In this document: positions 6,179 through 12,635 of the stretch, piece after piece | Layout of the letters: each line of letters starts with the position of its first letter | Numbering within the stretch: position 1 is the stretch's first letter | Origin: an uncultured Eubacteriales bacterium | Lineage (GTDB): Bacteria > Bacillota > Clostridia > Oscillospirales > Oscillospiraceae | NCBI GenBank assembly: GCA_900550705.1 | Contig: URTG01000032.1 | Span: forward strand, 1 to 12,635 | Direction: 5' to 3' | Length of the DNA stretch: 12,635 nt | Program-made: the position numbers and the translations under genes | The notes under the pieces: model-generated | Seen by the model: the letters and a program-made list of their open reading frames with translations, nothing else | Database searches by the model: none | What the model was told of the DNA's origin: nothing

Positions 6179-8705
6179 GCAAAAAGGCGGCGCGTCCTTC
6201 TTCGAGAAGCTGGCCACCTTCATCGTGGACCGCCGCAGCCTGATTTTCTTTTTCTACGCCATCGCCATTGCGGCCAGTCTGGTGACCCAGGGCTGGGTGA
6301 AGGTCTGCGACGACCTGACGGAATACCTGCCCGAGACCACCGAGACCCGTCAGGGCCTGGACCTGATGGACCGGGAGATGGAGACCTACGCCACCGCCCG
6401 CATCATGGTGTCAAACACGACCTACGACATAGCCCGGGAGCTGGCCGACGAGATAGAAAACCAGGAGGGCGTGTCCTCCGTGGACTTCTGGGATAAGGAC
6501 AAGGACCCGGACGACGACTCCGTCATGCCCTCCACGGCCAACAAGACCTATGAGGACTACATGAAGGGGGCCGATGCCCTCATTACCGTCACCTTCCAGG
6601 GGGAGGAGGAGGACCAGGTCAGCAAGGACGCCCTGAGCCGGGTCCAGGTCCTGCTGGAGCCCTACGACGCGGTGGTGTCCACCGATGTGGGCTACCAGAT
6701 GTCTGACTCCCTGAACGAGGAGATGGGCGTGATTCTGGGTGTGGCGGCGGTCATTATTATTCTGGTGCTGCTGCTTACCTCCCGGTCCTACGCCGAGCTG
6801 CCGGTGCTGCTGGGCACCTTTGTGGCGGCGGCCCTGCTGAATAAGGGGACCAACTTTATCTTCGGCGAGATATCCTATGTGTCCGACTCGGTCACCGTGG
6901 TCTTGCAGCTGGCGCTGGCCATCGACTACGCCATCATTCTGCTGCACCGGTTCCTGGAGGAGCGGGAGAACAGCGTGGACGACCGGGCCGCCTGTATCGC
7001 CGCCGTGGCGGCGGCCATCCCGTCCATCTCGGCCAGCAGTCTGACCACCATTTCCGGCCTGGCCGCCATGATGTTCATGCAGTTCCGCATCGGCTTCGAC
7101 CTGGGCATGGTGCTCATCAAGGCCATTTTGTTCAGTATGCTGTCGGTGTTCACCCTGATGCCCGGCCTGCTCATGCTGCTCTCCCGGGCCATGGAGAAGA
7201 CCCGGCACAAGTCCTTCGTGCCTACCATCGACCGGTGGGGCAAGCTGGTGTATCACCTGCGGTTCGTCGGCGTGCCCGTGTTCGTGGTGTGTGTGGCGGT
7301 GGGCTTTGTGCTGTCGAACCAGTGCCCCTACGTCTACGGCAACAACTCCATTATGACCGAGCAGCGCAACAGCCACCAGGCTGCCGGGGACAAGGTGAAG
7401 GCCGCCTTCGGCGACCAGAACATCATGGCCCTTCTGGTGCCCAAGGGGGACACGGACAGCGAGCGCGCCCTGCTGGCCCGGCTGGCGCGCTATGACCAGG
7501 TGGACTACGCCATGGGCCTGTCCAACATCGTGGCCAAGGACGGCTATACCCTCACCGACGAGCTGACGCCCCGGCAGTTTTCCGAGGTGGCCGACGTGTC
7601 CTATGAGGAGGCCTGTGTGCTCTACGCCGCCTATGCCGCCGACAAAGAGGAATACGGCCGCATCGTGGGCGGGGTGAACAAGTATGAGCTGCCCCTGATG
7701 GACATTTTCATGTTCCTCCACGACGAGATGGACGACGGCTACGTCACCCTGGACGACGAGCAGACCGACGACGTCAATGACCTCTATGACCAGCTGGTGG
7801 ACGCTCAGAAGCAGATGCTGGGCGACCAGTACACCCGCATGGTCATCAACCTGAACCTGCCCGAGGAGGGCGCAGAGACCTTCGACTTCCTGAAGGTCGT
7901 CCACCAGGAGGCGGAGCGCTTCTATCCCGCGGACGACGTGTATCTGGTGGGCAACTCCACCAGCGACTATGACCAGTCCACCTCCTTCGCCCGGGACAAC
8001 ATCATGATCAGTGTGCTGTCGGTGGTCTTCGTCATTCTGGTGCTGGTGTTCACCTTTATGTCCGTGGGTCTGCCCATTCTGCTGATCCTGGTGATCCAGG
8101 GCAGTATCTGGATCAACTTTACCTTCCCCACGGTGACCCACACGGACATCTTCTTTATGAGCTATCTCATTGTCACCGCCATTCAGATGGGCGCGAACAT
8201 CGACTACGCCATCGTCATTTCCACCTGGTACTCCGAGCTGAAGGGGAAGATGAGCCAGAAGGAGGCCATCATCAAGGCCCTGGACCTGTCCTTCCCCACG
8301 GTGCTGACATCGGGCTCCATCCTGTCCTCCGCCGGCTATCTGATCGGAAAGATCACCAGCGAGCCCTCCATTGTGGGCATCGGCCAGTGCATCAGCCGGG
8401 GCACGATCATTTCTATGTTCCTGGTCATGTTTGTCCTGCCCCAGATCCTGCTGCTGGGTGACAAGCTGGTGGAGCGCACCCGCTTCCAGCTCCGGACCCC
8501 CGGGGTCGGTGCGGTCAAGAGCATGAGCGGAACGGTCTATCTCAACGGCCGGGTCCGCGGCCGGATCTCCGGCGTGGTAGACGCAAACATTCACGGCGTG
8601 GTCCATGGCGATGTGTCCGCCCTCATCGGCGCGGGGGCCATCGGCCGGCCGGAGCAGGAGAACGACCCGGAGGAGGAGCATAACGATGAAGAAACGGATA
8701 CATAA
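6171..8705 (+). CDS. MMPL/RND-superfamily transporter with bactofilin-like cytosolic tail
   Basis: The 844-residue membrane protein has the two-fold RND/MMPL layout. TM1 is at about 24-41, an outer loop at 42-182, and TM2-TM6 at about 186-336. TM7 is at 365-384, a large second loop at 385-605, and TM8-TM12 run from 611 to about 770. Asp252-Tyr253 (LAIDYAI) and Asp678-Tyr679 (NIDYAIVI) are equivalent Asp-Tyr pairs in the two halves. In MmpL proteins such pairs carry the proton relay, so a proton-driven exporter of lipids or other envelope compounds is likely; the substrate is unknown. Residues 785-822 (SGTVYLNGRVRGRISGVV, ANIHGVVHGDVSALIGAG) have a short-period G-x-V/I rhythm resembling bactofilins. 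An acidic end (residues 826-844) follows. ATG 6171 is chosen; an in-frame GTG at 6162 is the alternative. It overlaps both neighbours. Confidence 0.93.
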   Translation: MSKQKGGASFFEKLATFIVDRRSLIFFFYAIAIAASLVTQGWVKVCDDLTEYLPETTETRQGLDLMDREMETYATARIMVSNTTYDIARELADEIENQEGVSSVDFWDKDKDPDDDSVMPSTANKTYEDYMKGADALITVTFQGEEEDQVSKDALSRVQVLLEPYDAVVSTDVGYQMSDSLNEEMGVILGVAAVIIILVLLLTSRSYAELPVLLGTFVAAALLNKGTNFIFGEISYVSDSVTVVLQLALAIDYAIILLHRFLEERENSVDDRAACIAAVAAAIPSISASSLTTISGLAAMMFMQFRIGFDLGMVLIKAILFSMLSVFTLMPGLLMLLSRAMEKTRHKSFVPTIDRWGKLVYHLRFVGVPVFVVCVAVGFVLSNQCPYVYGNNSIMTEQRNSHQAAGDKVKAAFGDQNIMALLVPKGDTDSERALLARLARYDQVDYAMGLSNIVAKDGYTLTDELTPRQFSEVADVSYEEACVLYAAYAADKEEYGRIVGGVNKYELPLMDIFMFLHDEMDDGYVTLDDEQTDDVNDLYDQLVDAQKQMLGDQYTRMVINLNLPEEGAETFDFLKVVHQEAERFYPADDVYLVGNSTSDYDQSTSFARDNIMISVLSVVFVILVLVFTFMSVGLPILLILVIQGSIWINFTFPTVTHTDIFFMSYLIVTAIQMGANIDYAIVISTWYSELKGKMSQKEAIIKALDLSFPTVLTSGSILSSAGYLIGKITSEPSIVGIGQCISRGTIISMFLVMFVLPQILLLGDKLVERTRFQLRTPGVGAVKSMSGTVYLNGRVRGRISGVVDANIHGVVHGDVSALIGAGAIGRPEQENDPEEEHNDEETDT

Positions 8706-11700
8706 GCTGTCGGCGGCCCTCCTGGCGGCGGCGCTGACCCTGTCTCTCATCGCCCCGGTGGGGGCGGCGGAGGGGGACCGCGCCGACGTGGAGCTGGCCA
8801 CCGCAGAGGACCTGATGGACTTTGCCCGGAGCTGCGCCCTGGACACCTGGTCCCAGGGCAAGCGGGTGGTGCTGGCGGCGGACATCGACCTGACCGACAC
8901 GGTATTTTCCCCCATCCCCACCTTCGGCGGGACCTTCGACGGCCAGGGCCATAAAATTACCGGCCTGTCGCTGTTGAACGACGGCAGCAGACAGGGGCTG
9001 TTCCGCTACATCCAGCCCTCCGGCCAGGTGCAGAACCTGACGGTGGAGGGAAAGGTTGCCCCCGGGGGGAGCAAAGCCTCGGTGGGTGCGCTGGCGGGCA
9101 GCAATCGGGGCCTGCTGGCCAACTGCACGGTGCGGGCCGACGTCTCCGGGGGAGACAGCGTGGGCGGCATCGTCGGAGTCAACGAGGGGACCGGCCGCCT
9201 GGTGGAGTGCAGCTTTTCCGGCACCGTCACCGGCAGCCACTATGTGGGCGGCGTGGCGGGCCAGAACCTGGGCAGCCTGGTGCGCTGCCAGAGCGCCGGT
9301 CTGGTGAACACCACCAACGACGACACCCAGGACAAGGTGGACGATCTGGACTGGAAGCAGCTCAATTCCACCCAGAATGTGCCGGCCAGCACCGATGTAG
9401 GCGGGGTGGCCGGATACTCTGCGGGGGTGCTCCAGAGCTGTCAGAACACCGGCACGGTGGGCTATCAGCACGTGGGCTATAATATCGGCGGCATCGTGGG
9501 CCGCCAGGCCGGGTATCTGGACGGCTGCACCAACCTGGGCGCGGTCTACGGCCGGAAGGACGTGGGCGGCATTGCCGGACAGCTGGAGCCGAAGCTCAGT
9601 CTGAATTACAGCAAGGATGACCTGGAGCGCCTGTGGGACGCTCTGGACCGGATGCAGGCCCTGACCAGCACCGCGCTGGAGCACGCCACGGGCATCTCCA
9701 ACTCCGTCTCCGACCAGATTACCCAGCTGACCGACCAGACCCGGGTGGTCAAGACCACCGTGTCTGACCTGACCGACGCCATGACCGACTGGGCCAACGG
9801 CAACATCGACCAGGTGAACGACATGACGGCCCGCATCTCCTGGGCGCTGGACCAGATGACCCCCATCCTGAAAAAGGCGGAGCGGGCGATGAACCAGCTG
9901 TCTGACGCCATGGACCAGCTGCAGGACGCCCTGGACGATGGCGGCAAGGCGCTGGACGATGCGGACCAGGCCGTAAAGGATTTGGACCGGTCCCTGGGCC
10001 AGCTGCGAACGGCCATCGGCCAGAGCCGCACCGCCCTGGACGACCTGCAGGAGGCCGTGCGGCTGTTTTTCGTCTCCTCCTACTGGGGCTGGGACGAGGA
10101 GGAGCTGGGAGAGGCGCTGGACAGCCTGAACGCCGGGATCTCCGGGCTGAAAAACAGCGTGGGCAGCGTGGACAGCGCGCTGAGCGATATGGAAAAATCC
10201 ATGGACCACCTGCGGGATGTGGGGGACCATGGCCAGGATATGCTGGACCAGATGGATGACATGGCGGATGCCGCCGGGGCCGCCACCGATACCCTGGCCT
10301 CCGCCGCCGGTGACCTGGCGGAGGTGACCCGGGAGCTGGCCGAAAAGCCCACCATCCAGTTCAACCCCATCGACAGCTCCATGACCGACAAGGGGGACGC
10401 GGTGGACAGCGCCGTGTCTGACCTGCTGGACCAGATGGACAGCCTGACCGACGTGGTGAAGCAGTCCTCTGACACGGCGGTGGCCGATTTGCAGGCCATC
10501 AACCGGCAGATGAGCGCGGTGATCGGTGTGCTGCGGAACATCACCGACGACGTGCAGAACTTCGACTGGGAGGACCACTTCGACGACGTGTCGGAGCAGC
10601 AGGAGAACAGCGACACCGGGGCCATCGCCAATTCCACCAACCTGGGCACTGTGGAGGGCGACCTGAACGTGGCCGGTGTGGCGGGGTCCATGGCCGTGGA
10701 GTATGACTTCGACCCGGATGATGACCTGGTGAAGTCCGGCGACCGCTCCGCCAAGTTCAATTTCCTGGCCCAGGCGGTGATCCGGGACTGCGTCAACTCC
10801 GGCGCGGTGACGGCCAAGCGGGACTATGCCGGCGGCATCACCGGACGGATGGACCTGGGCCTGGTCACCCGCTGCCAGAGCTACGCCCCCGTCACCAGCA
10901 GCGACGGGGACTATGTGGGCGGTGTGGCCGGTGCGTCCTATGCCGCCATCCGGGACAGCTGGGTAAAGTGCAGCCTGTCCGGCGGCAAGTACATCGGCGG
11001 CGTGGCCGGACTGGGCTACACGGTGAAGGACTGCCGCACCCTGATCCAGCTGGACGGGGCGGCGGAGTATATCGGAGCCGTGGCCGGTGATGTGGACGGG
11101 GAGGGTACCGTGACCGGCAACCTCTTTGTGCAGGAGGACACCGCCGGCATCGACGGGGTGAGCTACTCCGGCAAGGCGGAGCCCACCACCTTCGAGGCCA
11201 TGCGCGCCCTGTCCGGGGTGCCGGAGGCCTTTACGCAGTTCCAGCTCACCTTTGTGGCCGACGGCGAGACCGTGGCGGTGATCCCCTTCGTCTATGGCGA
11301 CTCTCTGGACTCCCTGCCGGAGATCCCCGCCAAGGCGGGCTGCTCCGCCAGCTGGCCGGAGCTGGACACCGGCAAGCTGACCCACAGCCAGACGCTGGAG
11401 GCCGTTTACTCCGAGTACAGCACCTCTCTGGCCGACGGGGGCAATCCCCCCTGGCTGCTGGTGAGCGGCAAGTTCACCCCCACCGCCCAGCTGACCCACA
11501 CTGCCCAGACCGCCAGCTGGACCGACGAGAAGGGCGAGGAGCACACCGGAGAGGCCTATACGCTGACCATTCACGACCCGGCGATGGAGGTGGGGGAGTA
11601 CAGCGTTCACGTCCGCAAGCCGGAGTCCGGCAAGCGGTATGCCCTGTGGACCCAGACGGAGGACGGCTGGGCCAAGACGGACCACAGCACCGACGGCAGC

Positions 11701-11928
11701 TACCTGGTCTTCTCCGCCGGCGGGACCAGCACCACCTTCTACCTGGAACAGATCGACCGGCAGCTGCCCATCCTTCCCACTGCCATCGGCGCGGGCGTGC
11801 TGGCGGTGCTGGCCGGGGCCGCTGTGCTCCTGATCCGCCGGCGCAGAGGCCCCAAGGGACCCGGCGCGGGGAAGGCCGATCTGCGGCCCCAGGCCCCGGC
11901 GGTGGGGGCGGAGGAGGAGATCGTCTGA
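8686..11928 (+). CDS. Membrane-anchored surface protein: GLUG beta-repeats split by a long coiled coil
   Basis: The 1080-residue protein starts at ATG 8686, where AGGAGG (8671-8676) is well placed; the frame stays open upstream to 8605 only because of GC-rich composition. Residues 1-28 are a signal peptide (MKKR, ALLAAALTLSLIAPVGAA). Residues about 40-300 carry GLUG-type repeats (VGGIVGVNEGTGRLVECSFS, YVGGVAGQNLGSLVRCQS, IGGIVGRQAGYLDGCTNLG). Residues about 310-625 are a long helical coiled coil rich in Asp, Gln, Leu and Ser. GLUG-like repeats resume at about 645-830. Residues 850-905 resemble a Listeria-Bacteroides (InlB B) repeat (VYGDSLDSLPEIPAKAGCSASW). A TM helix at 1029-1050 is followed by RRRR, so the body lies outside and a 30-residue tail inside. 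The 20-nt overlap with the MMPL gene suggests a partner in one export or adhesion complex. Its function is not known. Confidence 0.88.
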   Translation: MKKRIHKLSAALLAAALTLSLIAPVGAAEGDRADVELATAEDLMDFARSCALDTWSQGKRVVLAADIDLTDTVFSPIPTFGGTFDGQGHKITGLSLLNDGSRQGLFRYIQPSGQVQNLTVEGKVAPGGSKASVGALAGSNRGLLANCTVRADVSGGDSVGGIVGVNEGTGRLVECSFSGTVTGSHYVGGVAGQNLGSLVRCQSAGLVNTTNDDTQDKVDDLDWKQLNSTQNVPASTDVGGVAGYSAGVLQSCQNTGTVGYQHVGYNIGGIVGRQAGYLDGCTNLGAVYGRKDVGGIAGQLEPKLSLNYSKDDLERLWDALDRMQALTSTALEHATGISNSVSDQITQLTDQTRVVKTTVSDLTDAMTDWANGNIDQVNDMTARISWALDQMTPILKKAERAMNQLSDAMDQLQDALDDGGKALDDADQAVKDLDRSLGQLRTAIGQSRTALDDLQEAVRLFFVSSYWGWDEEELGEALDSLNAGISGLKNSVGSVDSALSDMEKSMDHLRDVGDHGQDMLDQMDDMADAAGAATDTLASAAGDLAEVTRELAEKPTIQFNPIDSSMTDKGDAVDSAVSDLLDQMDSLTDVVKQSSDTAVADLQAINRQMSAVIGVLRNITDDVQNFDWEDHFDDVSEQQENSDTGAIANSTNLGTVEGDLNVAGVAGSMAVEYDFDPDDDLVKSGDRSAKFNFLAQAVIRDCVNSGAVTAKRDYAGGITGRMDLGLVTRCQSYAPVTSSDGDYVGGVAGASYAAIRDSWVKCSLSGGKYIGGVAGLGYTVKDCRTLIQLDGAAEYIGAVAGDVDGEGTVTGNLFVQEDTAGIDGVSYSGKAEPTTFEAMRALSGVPEAFTQFQLTFVADGETVAVIPFVYGDSLDSLPEIPAKAGCSASWPELDTGKLTHSQTLEAVYSEYSTSLADGGNPPWLLVSGKFTPTAQLTHTAQTASWTDEKGEEHTGEAYTLTIHDPAMEVGEYSVHVRKPESGKRYALWTQTEDGWAKTDHSTDGSYLVFSAGGTSTTFYLEQIDRQLPILPTAIGAGVLAVLAGAAVLLIRRRRGPKGPGAGKADLRPQAPAVGAEEEIV

Positions 11929-11943
11929 GGGCTTTCCTTCCCG

Positions 11944-11983
11944 GGCGGAGTGTGTTATACTAAAACGGCAAGACACACCCGCC
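11944..11983. promoter_or_regulatory. Candidate operator: inverted repeat around the regulator's -10 box
   Basis: GGCGG-A-GTGTGT (11944-11955) is the reverse complement of ACACACCCGCC (11973-11983) except for one extra A. The 17-nt centre holds most of the -10 box and the predicted start. A second weaker dyad, CCGGG...CCCGG (11982-11998), follows. TetR proteins often bind such sites in their own promoters. The arms are GC-rich and not tightly spaced, so an mRNA hairpin in the leader is an alternative. Confidence 0.45.
11953..11961 (+). promoter_or_regulatory. Extended -10 promoter of the TetR-family gene
   Basis: TGT-TATACT (11953-11961) is an extended -10 element 24 nt after the surface-protein stop. 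The sequence 17 nt upstream (TTTCCT) is a poor -35 box. The AT-rich patch stands out in GC-rich surroundings. Read-through from the MMPL operon is also possible, since no terminator is visible between the two genes. Confidence 0.6.
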
Positions 11984-12020
11984 GGGCCACGGACCCGGTT
12001 TGAGAAAACGAGGTGGCTCT

Positions 12021-12620
12021 GTGGCAAAAAAAGAACACATTTCCTCTGAGGAGACCAAGCGGGCCATGGCCTTCTCGCTGAAGCGCCTGATGGTCCGCAA
12101 GCCCCTGGACAAAATTTCCATCCGGGAGATCACCGAGGGCTGCGGCGTGAATCGCCAGACCTTCTACTATCACTTTCGGGATATTTACGACCTGCTGGAG
12201 TGGATGTATCAGCAGGAGGCGGTGTCTCTCCTGGCCCAGTATGAGGGGGTCCTGCTGTGGCAGGACGGCCTGCTCCAGCTGCTGCGGTATTTGCGGGACA
12301 ACCGGGACATCTGCCTGTGCGCCCTCCGCTCCCTGGGGCATGAGCACCTGCGGCACTTTTTCCAGCAGAACGTGTACGACATCATCCGTTACACCGTGGA
12401 GGACCTGACCCGGGACCAGGACCTGCCCCAGGGCTACGAGGAGCTGATGACCCGGTTCTATGTCTCCGCCCTGGCCGGGGTGGTGGAGAGCTGGCTGATC
12501 GGCGAGCTGAAGCGCACGCCGGAGGAGCTGGTGTCCTTTGCCGACACCATGCTCCAGACCCACATCCGGGGCGGGGAGCTGAGCTTTCCCAAGCGAAAGA
12601 CAGAAACGCACCAAGAATAA
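12021..12620 (+). CDS. TetR/AcrR-family transcriptional regulator (DhaS-like)
   Basis: The 199-residue protein starts at GTG 12021, chosen because GAGG (12010-12013) lies 7 nt upstream; the TTG at 12000 has no such site. Residues about 8-55 form the DNA-binding helices: TKRAMAFSLKRLMVRKPLDK, then ISIREITEGCGVNRQTFYYHF, the hallmark TetR recognition helix. The YYHFRDIYDLLEWMY stretch and the C-terminal all-alpha ligand domain resemble the DhaS/TetR_C_8 group. That group includes both repressors and activators. Effector and targets are unknown. Its position behind the MMPL operon, with a candidate operator at its own promoter, suggests local control of the envelope genes. The protein is complete; 15 nt of the window follow its stop and no terminator is visible in them. 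Confidence 0.92.
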   Translation: MAKKEHISSEETKRAMAFSLKRLMVRKPLDKISIREITEGCGVNRQTFYYHFRDIYDLLEWMYQQEAVSLLAQYEGVLLWQDGLLQLLRYLRDNRDICLCALRSLGHEHLRHFFQQNVYDIIRYTVEDLTRDQDLPQGYEELMTRFYVSALAGVVESWLIGELKRTPEELVSFADTMLQTHIRGGELSFPKRKTETHQE

Positions 12621-12635
12621 GACTGTCAAAAAACT

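Noticed and set aside
6411..8921. An 836-codon minus-strand ORF opposite the MMPL gene
   Set aside because: The same shadow effect: it mirrors hydrophobic membrane codons as His/Gln/Gly-rich sequence. The + strand protein has clear MMPL features.
8623..12027. A 1134-codon minus-strand ORF opposite the GLUG/coiled-coil gene
   Set aside because: It is low in complexity (Val/Gly/His/Gln-rich), has no recognisable domain or start signal, and comes from the strong G/C third-position bias of the + strand gene.

Overview
The window looks like the chromosome of a GC-rich Firmicute, probably a gut Oscillospiraceae-type Clostridium (inference). The pointers are an ATP-type PEP carboxykinase with almost only G/C-ending codons, a secreted protein with three S-layer homology (SLH) repeats, a GLUG-repeat surface protein and a DhaS-like TetR regulator. 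Every gene I support is on the + strand.

Region 1 (1-1085) is housekeeping. It holds the 3' end of pckA, a strong hairpin, and a sigma70-type promoter (TTGACA-17-TAAGAT) driving two serine tRNAs, anticodons UGA and GCU. A classic intrinsic terminator closes the unit.

Region 2 (1086-5633) is one large surface-protein gene of 1420 codons with its own promoter. The product has a signal peptide, a beta-helix-like N-terminus, a transglutaminase-like domain with an intact Cys-His-Asp triad, two Ig-like domains, a Thr/Lys-rich repeat spacer and three SLH repeats. A 61-bp imperfect palindrome lies just upstream and a row of three hairpins just downstream. The last hairpin matches the tRNA terminator at 37 of 38 positions, so the gene sits between near-identical 38-bp direct repeats. 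The 5' two thirds of the gene are also visibly less GC-rich than the surroundings. Together this suggests a cassette inserted or duplicated next to the tRNA genes.

Region 3 (5634-12620) is a compact envelope or export locus. From an extended -10 promoter, a 122-aa protein of unknown function, an MMPL/RND-type transporter and a 1080-aa membrane-anchored surface protein follow with overlapping ends (8 and 20 nt). The transporter carries Asp-Tyr pairs in both membrane halves and an unusual bactofilin-like tail. The surface protein has GLUG beta-repeats split by a coiled coil of about 315 residues. A TetR-family regulator follows from its own promoter, which is flanked by an inverted repeat that could be its operator. 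The overlaps suggest that the transporter and the coiled-coil protein work as one machine. That combination is the best candidate here for an undescribed system.
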